This document shows positions 1 through 8,394 of a stretch of 25,859 bases of DNA, piece by piece. The position numbers and the translations under genes are program-made. Within the stretch, counting starts at the first letter, position 1. The number at the start of each line of letters is the position of its first letter. The DNA is from a virus, in IMG/VR virus record IMGVR_UViG_3300030061_001162, positions 1 through 25,859 of that record; one strand, 5' to 3'. The notes under the pieces were generated by a model. It was not told the origin of the DNA, did not search any database, and saw only the letters and a program-made list of their open reading frames with translations.

Positions 1-2133
1 AATTACGCAGATGCACCTGGCAGAGGAGCTTTAGGTCAAATACTTCAAGACAATCTAGGTAGAGCTAGACGAGAAGTGATGATTGATCTTGGTCAAAAAT
101 ACAGAGGCGTTGATGGTATGTTCAAACAACTTACTTCAACTGAAGGAAAATCAGGGGTAGAGTTAGCAAAAGCTCAAACATTTGATAGGATTGTAAGAAA
201 CACAATAACCAAAAATGTAAATGACTCTTTAAAAAAAATAGAACAATATAAAGAAGCTGATTACTTTTGGGGTGTTAATAACAAAGATGAATTAGATGGT
301 GGTATTGTTAGTAAAATACAACAAGCTTTAGGAAAACTTTTAGATGATGTTGCAGATGAATCTATTCCTGTAAATCTTTCGCATATTAGAAATGCCTATT
401 CTAAATTAAATACTATTTCCAGAGACACGCTTGAAGCAAGTCCAGAAAGAAAAGTAATTATAGAAATCATGCGTAAGCTTGATGACTCTAGAGTAAATCA
501 AAATGGTGAGATATTTATACCTGGTCAACCAGACAGTATTCTTACTCAACTAGAAATAGAAGGTGTAGAGCAGTTCAACGTACAACTAGCGCATAATATT
601 AGAATGGCTGGCTTGGGTGATGATGTTATAGAGCTAGAGGGTCAAGCAGTAAGAGAAGTAAATAACGCAATAAAACAACTTAGAGAGGCCAATAAAATTG
701 CAGCAGAAAGGATGGCACCTTTTGATAGGTTAGAAATTAAAAAAATAATATCCAACTCTCAGAAGGGTGCGCATAACGCAGACGAAGTTTATAAAAAAGT
801 AATTCTTAATGGTGAAAGAGGTGATCTAGAAGACATATTTAAAGCTCTTAGAGATTATGATGACTATATGGTGAAAGCAGGTAAGCCTGCAACCGCAGAA
901 AGAACTTTAAAGTCGCAATTAAAGAAAAGATTGTTTGCTGATGCGTTTAGAGCCTCTACAGATGTTGTAGACGAATCAATTAACTTTACTCAGTTTGCAA
1001 AAGAAATTAAAAGATTTGAAAGAGATTATCCAGGCAAGTTAGATGTTTTGTTTACAGATACAGCTACAGGAAAAAATACAGCTAAACTTGTTAGAGACAC
1101 AATAGAACAAGTAAACAAAATTGGTCCAAGAATAAAGCCACAAGATATTAAGAACCTTGTTAATGACTTTACAACAAGGAGAAAAGGTCTAAGCGCAAGC
1201 GATCAAGGTTTAGCTTTTGTTCAAGGCCTAAAAGAATTAGCTAAAGCATCTGACGAAAGATTAAAACTTGAAGCTAACAGAGCTATATCAGATCTACCTC
1301 TTAAAGGTATAGATGAAACAGTTAATATAATATTTAGGCCAAATGCAAATGCCAATATAGAAATATTAAAAAATACCGTTAGTCCTGAAGTATTTACCAG
1401 CATACAACAAGCTAGTATGCAGAAGCTTTTATCTAAATCTATAGACATAAATGGAAAAGGTAGAATTACAGATCTATTTAAGGCAGGCAATCTTAAAACA
1501 GCATTAGATTCTTATGGTGATGAAACTTTAGAAGCTATGTTTGGTAAAGAGCTTTCACAAGGTTTAAGAAACTTCCAAAGACAATTGGACACATTAACCA
1601 AACAAGAAGCTGGTAGAGGCGGAGCCGCTGGTGGTCTAGTAGCTGCCGGTATTGGTGCTAGTTTGGCCTTAAATCCTATAGCGGTATTACCTTCAGTATT
1701 GGGATTAGCAGTAGCCAGAAGATTGTTTGCATCACCAAGTTTTGTTTCTATAGTATCCAAGACAGATAAAGGATCTATCATGACGGCCTTAGACATGACA
1801 GAACAAGCATTAAGACAAACTTTAGTAAGGCAATTAGGTATGGAAGCTGAAGAGGCAGGAGAAGTCGCTGGTGGTATTATGGATGGTGCTTATGATGCGG
1901 CAGGTATAGAGGAGCTACTTAATCCTGTAAAAGATCTAATAAAAGATACGGTATCAGGTGTAGAAGATTTACAACAAGAAGCAAAACAATCTCTAAGAAC
2001 TACACAGGCACCAGCTCCTAGTATTCCTTTGCCAGATGTATCAGGAACTCAAATGCCAACTACAAGTCCTTTATCACAAGACAGGTTGGCACTAGACGAA
2101 CAGTTGTTTGGTAGGCCTTCTAGGTTAGGTTAA
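1..2133 (+). CDS. Large virion / ejection-type structural protein, 5' truncated
   Basis: The frame is open from the first base, so this is the C-terminal 710 residues of a longer protein; the ATG at 76 is internal and has no ribosome binding site. The chain is mostly helical, rich in Lys, Glu and Asp, and low in Cys. A Gly/Ala-rich hydrophobic stretch (about nt 1615-1730) could be a membrane-interacting segment. The tail (about nt 2000-2130) is Pro/Ser/Thr-rich and disordered-looking. Large helical proteins with one Ala/Gly-rich hydrophobic segment at the end of a late operon are typical of internal virion or DNA-ejection proteins of podoviruses. I see no lysozyme or protease motif in the visible part. 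Its stop overlaps the stop of the converging minus-strand gene, with no terminator between them. Function is inferred from composition and position only. Confidence 0.6.
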   Translation, partial: NYADAPGRGALGQILQDNLGRARREVMIDLGQKYRGVDGMFKQLTSTEGKSGVELAKAQTFDRIVRNTITKNVNDSLKKIEQYKEADYFWGVNNKDELDGGIVSKIQQALGKLLDDVADESIPVNLSHIRNAYSKLNTISRDTLEASPERKVIIEIMRKLDDSRVNQNGEIFIPGQPDSILTQLEIEGVEQFNVQLAHNIRMAGLGDDVIELEGQAVREVNNAIKQLREANKIAAERMAPFDRLEIKKIISNSQKGAHNADEVYKKVILNGERGDLEDIFKALRDYDDYMVKAGKPATAERTLKSQLKKRLFADAFRASTDVVDESINFTQFAKEIKRFERDYPGKLDVLFTDTATGKNTAKLVRDTIEQVNKIGPRIKPQDIKNLVNDFTTRRKGLSASDQGLAFVQGLKELAKASDERLKLEANRAISDLPLKGIDETVNIIFRPNANANIEILKNTVSPEVFTSIQQASMQKLLSKSIDINGKGRITDLFKAGNLKTALDSYGDETLEAMFGKELSQGLRNFQRQLDTLTKQEAGRGGAAGGLVAAGIGASLALNPIAVLPSVLGLAVARRLFASPSFVSIVSKTDKGSIMTALDMTEQALRQTLVRQLGMEAEEAGEVAGGIMDGAYDAAGIEELLNPVKDLIKDTVSGVEDLQQEAKQSLRTTQAPAPSIPLPDVSGTQMPTTSPLSQDRLALDEQLFGRPSRLG

Positions 2134-2591
2134 AAACCTATTTCGTTACGGTCCATTCCTAAAGGCTTGTCTGACAAGCACACCCAATCTTCTTGCGGTA
2201 TGTGTATGTAAGGTTCGCTATCTTCATCATATGTAGGGTTGTCACTTACATTCATCCTTACATCATAAACAGAGTCTTTATTCCATTCATGCATGTATAA
2301 ACCGTCTGTCATAGCATAAACAATAATGAACGGTACTCCGGTTGCTAGTGCAAACGAAGATCCTTTTCTAAATTTTTTTGTGGATATAATTAAGGTGTCG
2401 TACTTATCAAAAGTAAAGGTGCGACATTTAACTTCACACCAATAACTTTTTTCTACTGACTCTATCCAATAATCTAGTGAATAACTGACTGGTAACTTAT
2501 GACAACTAACTCCCCAAAGACCCTCTAAATATCCAGCTACCCTCTCCTCTCTCTTTTGATCGTCTATTGATTCAAATGATGGTGTTTTCAT
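2130..2591 (-). CDS. PD-(D/E)XK nuclease-like protein (putative)
   Basis: A 153-residue protein, last gene of the HTH / prim-pol operon. A GTG at 2597 overlaps the primase TGA, but I place the start at ATG 2591 because AGGAG lies 5 nt before it. The layout suggests a small PD-(D/E)XK nuclease. An Asp in a SLDYW segment is followed, about 15 residues later, by a strand carrying E-V-K-C-R, the ExK half of the motif. Next come a Lys-rich stretch and a hydrophobic strand (GVPFIIVYAM). In phage replication operons such proteins act as Holliday-junction or branched-DNA nucleases or VRR-NUC-like enzymes; which applies here is unknown. The last stop codon overlaps that of the converging plus-strand gene. 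The fold call rests on motif reading only. Confidence 0.5.
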   Translation of the reverse strand: MKTPSFESIDDQKREERVAGYLEGLWGVSCHKLPVSYSLDYWIESVEKSYWCEVKCRTFTFDKYDTLIISTKKFRKGSSFALATGVPFIIVYAMTDGLYMHEWNKDSVYDVRMNVSDNPTYDEDSEPYIHIPQEDWVCLSDKPLGMDRNEIGF

Positions 2592-2593
2592 GT

Positions 2594-4714
2594 TCACTCC
2601 TCAAAGAAGTTAGAGTCAACGGCAACCAATCTTTTAGTTGGTCTACCCTTACCTCCAACTTTAATTTCTATCTCCTGGATCTCCCCAGCGTTCTTTAACC
2701 GTTCTATAATCTCTTTAACTTCATATGACTTCATACTTCTAAATAGCTCATGTCTATCTACTTCTCTTTTAGATATACCCTCTCCATTTCTAGATCTAAT
2801 AAAGGATAAGACTTGTTTGATCTTTGATTCTGTTGCAGAACTTGCTACCTTGTCTCTACAAGCTTCTATAAACATAAGGTCATAGTATCTTATGTAATCT
2901 ATAGCCCATTTAGTTACGTCTGCGGTTATCTTCTTAGAATCAGCACTTGAAGCCAAAGTACAAAGCAAGGCTAACCTCATAGCCTTTTCTTTAGATCTAC
3001 TCAGTAATGGCTCTAAATTGTCTTTTTCAAGTATGTCTTGTCGTTTAATTATCTCTCTTGCAAAGTCTTGTAATAACTCTTCTGATTGTCTATCAAACTC
3101 TAATACGGTCTGATTTATATCTAGCTCTGCGTTATCTCTTGCAGCATCAGATAAATTTCCTTTTAGTCTGCGTATGTAATTAACCCAGTTGACCACGTTT
3201 GTTGGCGGCTCTGTGTATCTTTTTAGATCTCCAACACGTCTTGGTTCGTTAGATTCAACCACAACGAAGCGGTTTAAGAAGCCATCTGCTATCCTTCCGC
3301 TATTTAAAGCGCCATAGAAGTTCTTAGGTACAGACAATCCAACTAATGTAATAGCTGGCTTATATGTGACTCTATTCATCATTTTCTCTTTGTATTCTTC
3401 CTGTACGGCCATCAAAGAGTAGTTATCGGGTCGTAGAGTCCCATGGCACCTTCCCCAAGCTTCCATAAGCGTTTGTATGCCATCTTCTTTGTTTGTGTTG
3501 CCTGCGTTACTTATAGCCTCTAATCGTTTCCCAAACTCGTCCATAATCGTTATTTGGGTGGGTCTGATCTTTAGAACAGAATGTACTGCTCCGCTGGATG
3601 TATATCCATCACCTACCACTAACTTTTCTTGGTCAGATGCATTCAGTACAGATTCAATAAATGTCTTTATATTTTCTTTACCTTGTCCTGATTTAGCGAC
3701 ACCCATAAAGTACATACTAGAGAAGTTGTTCATGTTTGTTCTGTATAAACGTCCACAGGTCACACTAGCTAATGCCAAAGCACCTACCAAAGATAATTCT
3801 GGTTGTGGTACTTGTGCAATATCCTCACAGAAATCAAACATGTTCTTTAACAAACCAGGTGGTGAGAATAGATCATCTGGTCGTTTGATGTTCTCAGTTG
3901 ATTGTGTAAACAAGGGAGCTATCTGATTCTTACGATCATGTGTCCTTTTGACGTTATCTACTACAGAATCAATCTCCTTCTGCGGTAATGGTGGGTTGTT
4001 ATTTTTATTCCAATTTTGTAGGAATACCCTAACAAACTCTAGGTTTACGCTTTTAGATATAAGATACCCAGCTATCCTAGCGGCCCCGTCATTTCTAGAT
4101 CCTTCTAATACGCCGTCTAATGAGAAGGGTGCCGTTTGTTGGCTACTTTCAACTTTGGGTACACCTGTTATTTGTAAGTATTCTTTTTCGGTAAAGTCTG
4201 GTAGATCTGTATAGTCATAGATCTTCCAATCTGGAATCATTACAGGTTTATATACCTGACCATTAGCGTGACGGTTATATGGTGCAATAATAAGACCACC
4301 TACACCCCTTATATCTATTAATCTTTCAATAGGAGTTGTGTTAGTTCGCCTAGTAGCAAACGTAGTGTAGTTTTCTGGGTTGTTATAGTAGTAATGCATA
4401 CCCTTACCGGTAATTACTTTATACGGGCAAGCTGGTAAGTTCTTTTCTACCCAATCCATAGCTTCAGGAGAATCTGCGTCAACTACAACAAATTTGCCAC
4501 AGACTAAAGCTACTACTAGATTATCCCTATCTTTGAACCAAGACTCTACAAGTTCCCTCTCAGGTCTTGTTTCCTTATATTGTTCCCAGCCTTTTAAAAA
4601 TGGTGGTGGTTTCTTATTAGATCTTTGTAAAGGTACTACATTATATCCATCATCATAATAAGCCAGAGCAATATCCAAGGACGAGTCGTCCTCGGTAATA
4701 TTGAGCTGGAACAT
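2594..4714 (-). CDS. Primase-polymerase / helicase fusion (prim-pol + DUF3987-like ATPase)
   Basis: A 706-residue two-domain replication protein. Residues 10-165 look like a bifunctional primase-polymerase domain: the metal-binding pair D79-x-D81 in VVDAD, a GMH motif at 105-107, and D134-I-R136-G before a glycine-rich strand. Residues 200-260 fit the linker helices usual in these fusions. Residues 285-620 look like the DUF3987-type P-loop helicase domain, with a Walker A-like GVAKSGQGK (338-346) and a Walker B ITIMDE ending at D392-E393. The C-terminal 70 residues are basic and may be a winged helix. It would synthesise primers and unwind DNA at the replication fork. The Walker A lysine is followed by Glu rather than Ser or Thr. 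Start ATG 4714 has a weak AGGAA site and sits one base from the upstream gene's stop. Confidence 0.8.
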   Translation of the reverse strand: MFQLNITEDDSSLDIALAYYDDGYNVVPLQRSNKKPPPFLKGWEQYKETRPERELVESWFKDRDNLVVALVCGKFVVVDADSPEAMDWVEKNLPACPYKVITGKGMHYYYNNPENYTTFATRRTNTTPIERLIDIRGVGGLIIAPYNRHANGQVYKPVMIPDWKIYDYTDLPDFTEKEYLQITGVPKVESSQQTAPFSLDGVLEGSRNDGAARIAGYLISKSVNLEFVRVFLQNWNKNNNPPLPQKEIDSVVDNVKRTHDRKNQIAPLFTQSTENIKRPDDLFSPPGLLKNMFDFCEDIAQVPQPELSLVGALALASVTCGRLYRTNMNNFSSMYFMGVAKSGQGKENIKTFIESVLNASDQEKLVVGDGYTSSGAVHSVLKIRPTQITIMDEFGKRLEAISNAGNTNKEDGIQTLMEAWGRCHGTLRPDNYSLMAVQEEYKEKMMNRVTYKPAITLVGLSVPKNFYGALNSGRIADGFLNRFVVVESNEPRRVGDLKRYTEPPTNVVNWVNYIRRLKGNLSDAARDNAELDINQTVLEFDRQSEELLQDFAREIIKRQDILEKDNLEPLLSRSKEKAMRLALLCTLASSADSKKITADVTKWAIDYIRYYDLMFIEACRDKVASSATESKIKQVLSFIRSRNGEGISKREVDRHELFRSMKSYEVKEIIERLKNAGEIQEIEIKVGGKGRPTKRLVAVDSNFFEE

Positions 4715-4715
4715 G

Positions 4716-5057
4716 TTATTCCTGTTCTTCTATAATATCGGATATAAGACCATATATTGATTCAAAGTCTAATCTTCCTTCTGTCGCTTTAATTATTTGT
4801 TTAGCTTGTGCTATAGACGGTTGCCTGTATCCATATCTCCAAGATTTACAAGTAGCTTCTGAACACCCAAAGTCTTCTGCCGCTTTTTTATATCCTAGAA
4901 ATTTTATATATACAGGTAATGTGTAGTGATCTATTTTCCTTTCTTTATGATTAGGTTGAACGCCCATTGTGTTTAGCTCCTTTAGTTTGTTTGTTGCAAT
5001 AGCCTTGGTTCTGAAATAGTAATTCGCCAGCCAAGTTGTGTCGATTTGTTTTTTCAT
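4716..5057 (-). CDS. HTH transcriptional regulator (Cro/YdaS-like)
   Basis: A 113-residue protein and first gene of the minus-strand replication operon. ATG 5063 sits directly against the AGGAG site, while ATG 5057 has the usual 6-nt spacing, so I chose 5057. The middle shows a helix-turn-helix of the phage Cro/YdaS kind: YKKAAEDFGCSEATCKSW, followed by a GYRQPS loop and a recognition-flanking helix ending in TEGRL. It lies at the divergent promoter that also drives the Sak4-like/SSB pair. A 17-bp palindrome (5073-5089) covers the -35 of the plus promoter and the -10 of the minus promoter. The simplest reading is an autoregulator setting the balance of the two early operons. A near copy of that site lies at 8611. 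Binding is inferred, not shown. Confidence 0.65.
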   Translation of the reverse strand: MKKQIDTTWLANYYFRTKAIATNKLKELNTMGVQPNHKERKIDHYTLPVYIKFLGYKKAAEDFGCSEATCKSWRYGYRQPSIAQAKQIIKATEGRLDFESIYGLISDIIEEQE

Positions 5058-5072
5058 ATACATCTCCTAAAT

Positions 5073-5089
5073 AATATGATTTACATATT
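5073..5089. promoter_or_regulatory. Candidate operator palindrome
   Basis: AATATG-ATTTA-CATATT is a perfect 6+5+6 inverted repeat. It overlaps the -35 box of the plus-strand promoter and the -10 box of the minus-strand promoter, where a repressor would block both. Its reverse complement matches 8611-8627 at 15 of 17 positions. The neighbouring HTH gene (4716-5057) is the obvious candidate ligand. Confidence 0.55.
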
Positions 5090-5109
5090 GTAGTTTCTCA
5101 GGTTATAAT
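5080..5109 (+). promoter_or_regulatory. Sigma70-type promoter for the Sak4-like/SSB operon
   Basis: TTTACA (5080-5085), an 18-nt spacer and a perfect TATAAT (5104-5109). They lie 40 nt before the ATG at 5150, which has a strong AAGGAGG site at 5136-5142. Confidence 0.65.
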
Positions 5110-5115
5110 TTACAA
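5087..5115 (-). promoter_or_regulatory. Divergent promoter for the HTH / prim-pol operon
   Basis: On the minus strand, TTGTAA (5115-5110), a 17-nt spacer and TACAAT (5092-5087). It is interleaved with the plus-strand promoter and its -10 overlaps the operator palindrome, so the two promoters probably compete and share control. Confidence 0.5.
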
Positions 5116-5149
5116 GTTCATTTTTACACATATATAAGGAGGGTAGATT

Positions 5150-5866
5150 ATGAGCTTAAAAGATAAGATAAAGACACCAGATAAACTGGTGGATCAACAA
5201 GGAGCAAAACTGCTCATTTATGGTCAAGCGGGAGCTGGAAAAACATACGCTACACAAAGTATGCCTGGTAACGTATTGGTCATAAGTGCGGAAGCTGGAT
5301 TGCTTTCTATTAAAGATGCACCTAATGTGTCAGCTATTGAGGTTAAGAACTATGATGATCTAAGAGAGGTGTATGCCGCTCTAGCATCTGGTGAACTATC
5401 CTATGATAGCGTATGTTTAGACTCAGTTTCAGAGATTTCAGAGATCTTACTGGTACATGAGAAAAGCAGAAATAAAGATGGAAGAATGGCTTACCAGAAC
5501 GTAAGTGAAGCCGTTACAAGTCTTATGAGATCATTTAGGGATTTAGATATGCACGTATTATTTCTTTGCAAAGAAGGTAAAGATAATAATGATGGCGTGT
5601 TTTTCTTTGGTCCCAAGATGGCAAGTAAACCTCTAGGAGATGCAATTACGTATTTCTTTGATGAGGTTTTGGCCCTACGTATTATTGACGGTCAAGATGA
5701 TGACGGTAATGCTGTAGCGGAAAGGTGGTTACAAACAAGGATAGGTCAAGGCTACACAGCCAAAGATCGTAGCGGTAAGCTAGAAGCCTTTGAGGAACCA
5801 AATCTAACTGCCCTAATCGAGAAGTTAGGGTTTTCTAATAAAATTGAAAATAAGGAGAGTGCGTAA
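5150..5866 (+). CDS. Sak4-like P-loop ATPase (phage nucleotide-binding / AAA_24 type)
   Basis: A 238-residue RecA-fold ATPase. Walker A is GQAGAGKT at residues 25-32. A strand with VLVISAEAGLLS follows, and the Walker B strand VCLDS has its Asp at residue 91, followed by SEISE. This compact core without DNA-binding extensions is typical of phage P-loop proteins grouped with Sak4, which assist single-strand annealing or strand exchange with a phage SSB. The next gene, overlapping by one base, encodes an SSB-like protein, as is common for this family. Expression is from a strong promoter at 5080-5109 under probable operator control. It is the only plus-strand early pair between two minus-strand operons. 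The family call is good; the exact recombination role is inferred. Confidence 0.75.
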   Translation: MSLKDKIKTPDKLVDQQGAKLLIYGQAGAGKTYATQSMPGNVLVISAEAGLLSIKDAPNVSAIEVKNYDDLREVYAALASGELSYDSVCLDSVSEISEILLVHEKSRNKDGRMAYQNVSEAVTSLMRSFRDLDMHVLFLCKEGKDNNDGVFFFGPKMASKPLGDAITYFFDEVLALRIIDGQDDDGNAVAERWLQTRIGQGYTAKDRSGKLEAFEEPNLTALIEKLGFSNKIENKESA

Positions 5867-6324
5867 TGTCAGACTTTAATGATGTTGATTTTTTCGAGAA
5901 TGCGGAGCAAATGGAATCGAGAGGTCCCGAAGTTGCTCCAACTGGTGAGTATGAGGCAAGGATAATTGCTGCTGAGAAGTATAAATCTAATAGCGGTAAT
6001 TGGACCCAAAAAGTTACCTTTCAAATTGATGGCGGTACATACCGAGATCATAACGAATGGTATAACTTATGGTCTGCTAATGAGGAGTCCAAAAGAATAG
6101 CGAGCGAGATATTTAGTCGTCTTGCTATTACTGTCGGATTCAAGAAGCTTCCGGATCTTGCAAATGATTTCATAGGCAAACAACTTAGACTTGGTATCAG
6201 ACAGTTTGAAGATAACTGGAAGAATGACCAAGGTGAGGATGTTACTTCTTTGAAGACTAAGATCATTAAGATGGAGCCTTCAGAGATGGCACCAACACCA
6301 GTAGGTGATAAACCTCCCTTCTAA
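5866..6324 (+). CDS. SSB-like protein (DUF669 type)
   Basis: A 152-residue protein overlapping the upstream ATPase gene by one base (TAATG). Residues 25-130 have the alternating strands of an OB fold. The segment with GEYEARIIAAEKYKSNSG followed by a YRDHNEWYNLWS segment resembles DUF669-type phage single-stranded-DNA-binding proteins. The C-terminus is acidic then Pro-rich and ends in PPF, close to the terminal Pro-Phe tip with which bacterial SSBs recruit partners. It would coat single-stranded DNA made during replication or resection and work with the Sak4-like ATPase. The RecE-like nuclease at 6965-7846 could supply its substrate. The gene ends 16 nt before a strong terminator. The family is assigned from pattern memory, so moderate confidence. 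Confidence 0.65.
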   Translation: MSDFNDVDFFENAEQMESRGPEVAPTGEYEARIIAAEKYKSNSGNWTQKVTFQIDGGTYRDHNEWYNLWSANEESKRIASEIFSRLAITVGFKKLPDLANDFIGKQLRLGIRQFEDNWKNDQGEDVTSLKTKIIKMEPSEMAPTPVGDKPPF

Positions 6325-6335
6325 GTGTAGAAAAG

Positions 6336-6363
6336 AAAAAGGGGCTTTATGCCCCTTTTTTTT
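6336..6363. terminator. Bidirectional rho-independent terminator
   Basis: AAAAA-GGGGC-TTTAT-GCCCC-TTTTT: a GC stem of 5 bp flanked by complementary A and T runs, so it works for transcripts from both sides. It separates the convergent SSB gene and the minus-strand small-gene operon. The stop codon of the minus-strand gene (6347-6349) lies in the loop. Confidence 0.85.
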
Positions 6364-6532
6364 GTTTGTAGTATTCTTTTGCTTTTATTAGATCTTGTTC
6401 GTTATCAAATGTAATAACACATGTTGTGCAATAAGAACTTTTAAAAACAGCAGTTGTTGTAGTATGTTGTGTAAGTAAGTGCATTTGAGAACCACGCACA
6501 GTTAAAGAATATTTATCTGTCTTATCATTCAT
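6347..6532 (-). CDS. Small hypothetical protein
   Basis: A 61-residue protein, last of a seven-gene minus-strand operon. Translation could begin at GTG 6535, but ATG 6532 has AAGGA 6 nt upstream and shares its A with the TGA of the preceding gene, so I use it. The protein is rich in Thr, Lys and Tyr, with a CTTC segment (one CxxC) in the middle and a basic end. I recognise no domain; the only other clue is that its stop codon is inside the terminator loop. Being last in a recombination/metabolism operon suggests an early accessory role, but nothing in the sequence shows it. Confidence 0.6.
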   Translation of the reverse strand: MNDKTDKYSLTVRGSQMHLLTQHTTTTAVFKSSYCTTCVITFDNEQDLIKAKEYYKQKKGA

Positions 6533-6756
6533 CACATATCCTTTAGGCGGTCTATAGCCCAGTTAAGATAGACAACGGCCTTCTCTAGATCCTGGATGTT
6601 AGATCCCTTGTGATCTTCCCTCCATATATATTTAACTGCGTTGCCCTTACAGAAACCTTTGAACTCATCTGCCGTAAGCATAGATCTCATAGCCTCTATA
6701 TACTCTATCTCGCCCCTAGTGTAGTGAGGTGGTTGGTTTACTAGATCTTCACTCAT
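6532..6756 (-). CDS. DUF3310 family protein
   Basis: A 74-residue protein matching the DUF3310 pattern well. It starts with a VNQPPHYTRGEIEYIE segment, continues with FCKGNAVKYIWR, and ends with DLEKAVVYLNWAIDRL. The family is common in phages and is sometimes labelled nucleotide kinase-like, although its biochemical role is not established. The start overlaps the preceding gene as ATGA and has a GGAGGG site 9 nt upstream, so it is translationally coupled. Length is normal for the family. The surrounding operon contains a RecE-like nuclease, which fits an early DNA-metabolism setting. Confidence 0.8.
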   Translation of the reverse strand: MSEDLVNQPPHYTRGEIEYIEAMRSMLTADEFKGFCKGNAVKYIWREDHKGSNIQDLEKAVVYLNWAIDRLKDM

Positions 6757-6968
6757 TTTTCATAACCCTCCGCTTTTAAAAACAAATCAATCTTTTCGTT
6801 AATATCTTCCACTAAAGGTTTGCAAAAATAAGTACGAGCATGACTAGAAGCTAATTTATCTTCTATACGATTATACAAAAAATTTTGTAAAGCTTTATAA
6901 GCCACCTCTTGCAATTCTTGTTTAGATTCTTTTAATATTTCATCTACATACTTTTCAGTTCTTTTCAT
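6753..6968 (-). CDS. Small helical hypothetical protein
   Basis: A 71-residue, charged, mostly helical protein (many Lys and Glu; one Cys) that overlaps both neighbours by ATGA junctions, which argues that it is truly translated. It lies between the RecE-like nuclease gene and the DUF3310 gene. I see no catalytic or metal-binding motif. Its position, coupled directly downstream of the nuclease, could suggest an accessory factor for it, but that is a guess from context. Confidence 0.6.
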   Translation of the reverse strand: MKRTEKYVDEILKESKQELQEVAYKALQNFLYNRIEDKLASSHARTYFCKPLVEDINEKIDLFLKAEGYEK

Positions 6969-7846
6969 CTATCTTCTCCCCATCCTTTTAGATCTACGTT
7001 AACTATATTAGGTGAGTTGTATATGGTGGCTTCTTTACCGTTTAATACTGCGTTGTATTCACCCAGCAGATGCTCCAGCTTTAACCAGCCAGATGTCATG
7101 TCTTCATGTTTCATCTTGAAGATCTTACTTGCAAACGGTTTCTTCTTTTCTTGTGCAACAAAGATAAAGTCAACCACGTTGAACCCAGCTTTCTCATATC
7201 CGCGTTTATACCAAGCGGCTTGTAGATCGTACTGATACTTTCTAATAGATGATGTAAAGCCTCTGACAGAACAATCAACGGTAGTCTTATAATCAACCAG
7301 GATTATAGATTTTGGATCGCTAGAATGATCAAAAGGGTATCTAAGTACATCTGATTTAACCTTTAGTAATAGATCTTTCTCCCACCAAAAGATCGCTCTT
7401 TCAAATGGAGAGTTAAATACTTCTGGGTATTCACCTTGTACTGCTGATAGATGTTTGACTCCTTCCGGTATCAAAGCCTCTCTCATGCCATACACAGTCT
7501 CTTTATCTTTAGAAGTAATAACGGTTAAACCTCTGTCTTCATATTCCTTTTTAAGTTCTTTATTGGCATTTGTATATGGAGATCCACTTAAACAAACCAC
7601 ATCATTAACAAAGGCCTCTTCTCCCTCAACAATCAAAGAATGTGCGGCGGTCCCAAACTTCATAGCTGGTGTAGTTTCGTTCTCTTCTTCAAAAGCATGA
7701 AGCTGGCTCTGTCCAAACCTTCTTATGTTTGATGATGATACTCCTGGTACTTGGTGATAGAAGTTATGTTCCATATCTGGAAAGTAAACTGCGTCTCCCA
7801 ATACTACATGCTCTTCTTTTTCTAATATTTCTGGTAGTTCGTTCAT
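6965..7846 (-). CDS. RecE-like PD-(D/E)XK exonuclease
   Basis: A 293-residue protein with the motif order of the phage RecE / exodeoxyribonuclease VIII family. An N-terminal helix ends in FGTAAHSLI (64-72). A strand carries D166 in LKVKSDVLRY, then the catalytic IILVDYKTT has D185 and K187. A helix YQYDLQAAWYKRGY (205-217) supplies the family's Gln. It would resect double-stranded DNA 5' to 3' to expose 3' single strands for annealing, with the SSB-like and Sak4-like proteins at 5150-6324 as natural partners. The operon also contains the DUF3310 gene. The start at 7846 has AAGGAG 5 nt upstream. About 290 residues is normal for stand-alone phage versions. Confidence 0.8.
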   Translation of the reverse strand: MNELPEILEKEEHVVLGDAVYFPDMEHNFYHQVPGVSSSNIRRFGQSQLHAFEEENETTPAMKFGTAAHSLIVEGEEAFVNDVVCLSGSPYTNANKELKKEYEDRGLTVITSKDKETVYGMREALIPEGVKHLSAVQGEYPEVFNSPFERAIFWWEKDLLLKVKSDVLRYPFDHSSDPKSIILVDYKTTVDCSVRGFTSSIRKYQYDLQAAWYKRGYEKAGFNVVDFIFVAQEKKKPFASKIFKMKHEDMTSGWLKLEHLLGEYNAVLNGKEATIYNSPNIVNVDLKGWGEDR

Positions 7847-7855
7847 AGTGTCTCC

Positions 7856-8119
7856 TTAATAAATACCTGTAATTTTTCTGATTATTGACCAAGCCTCATC
7901 ATTAGGCATTAAGAAAGATACATTTTCTTTCAAGCCTTTGTTATGAATTCTGCGTCTTTGCGATACTGTCGCATCTCTAAGGTAATGTTTGTATTCTTGA
8001 CCCCAAAAATAAGCAAGCCCCATATAATTAGGGGTACCTATATATTTACGGTCTAGCTTATAAAGGCTTTGTGTAGCCTCGTCTGTAATGACTTCTAGAT
8101 TAATTGCATAGTTTGTCAT
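7856..8119 (-). CDS. Hypothetical protein
   Basis: An 87-residue protein that overlaps the preceding gene with an ATGA junction and has an ideal AGGAGG site 5 nt before its ATG. It is aromatic and basic in the middle (GLAYFWGQEYKHYLRDAT, then SQRRR), so nucleic-acid contact is possible, but no known fold is evident. It ends 10 nt before the RecE-like gene. Function unknown. Confidence 0.6.
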   Translation of the reverse strand: MTNYAINLEVITDEATQSLYKLDRKYIGTPNYMGLAYFWGQEYKHYLRDATVSQRRRIHNKGLKENVSFLMPNDEAWSIIRKITGIY

Positions 8120-8394
8120 GATGCCTCCTCTTCTATTAAGCTCATTAATTTATCAAAAGTAGTAGGGTTTAAGGTGTCTCCTTCATGCCAACGCCTCAAA
8201 GTTCTGAAATCAACAATTTTTCCACATAACATTTTGTATGATTGGTCTTTTCCATAACCTGCATCCATTAACATTTTTAACTTTTTATTAATTTGTTCAC
8301 GTAAAATATTTCCTTTTTCAGATTTTTCTTTTGTAAGTTTTTCTATCTCTTTAAACTTAAGAGCGATTTGTCTTTCTATTTCTTTAAACTTCAT
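8116..8394 (-). CDS. Small protein with N-terminal coiled coil and HTH-like C-terminus
   Basis: A 92-residue protein. Residues 1-40 are highly charged with an internal repeat of the unit KFKEIE (residues 2-7 and 13-18), a likely coiled coil. The C-terminal half, SYKMLCGKIVDFRTLRRWHEGDTLNPTTFDKLMSLI, looks like a helix-turn-helix of the Cro/excisionase size. It may be a second DNA-binding regulator, and the operator-like site upstream of this operon at 8611 is a possible target. Both ends use the same junction: AGGAGG, then ATG overlapping TGA. The C-terminal residues EEAS are dictated by that junction. Regulator role is moderately likely. Confidence 0.55.
   Translation of the reverse strand: MKFKEIERQIALKFKEIEKLTKEKSEKGNILREQINKKLKMLMDAGYGKDQSYKMLCGKIVDFRTLRRWHEGDTLNPTTFDKLMSLIEEEAS

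Noticed and set aside
3477-4214. Plus-strand frames inside the prim-pol gene
   Set aside because: Antisense to a well-supported gene with clear motifs, no RBS.
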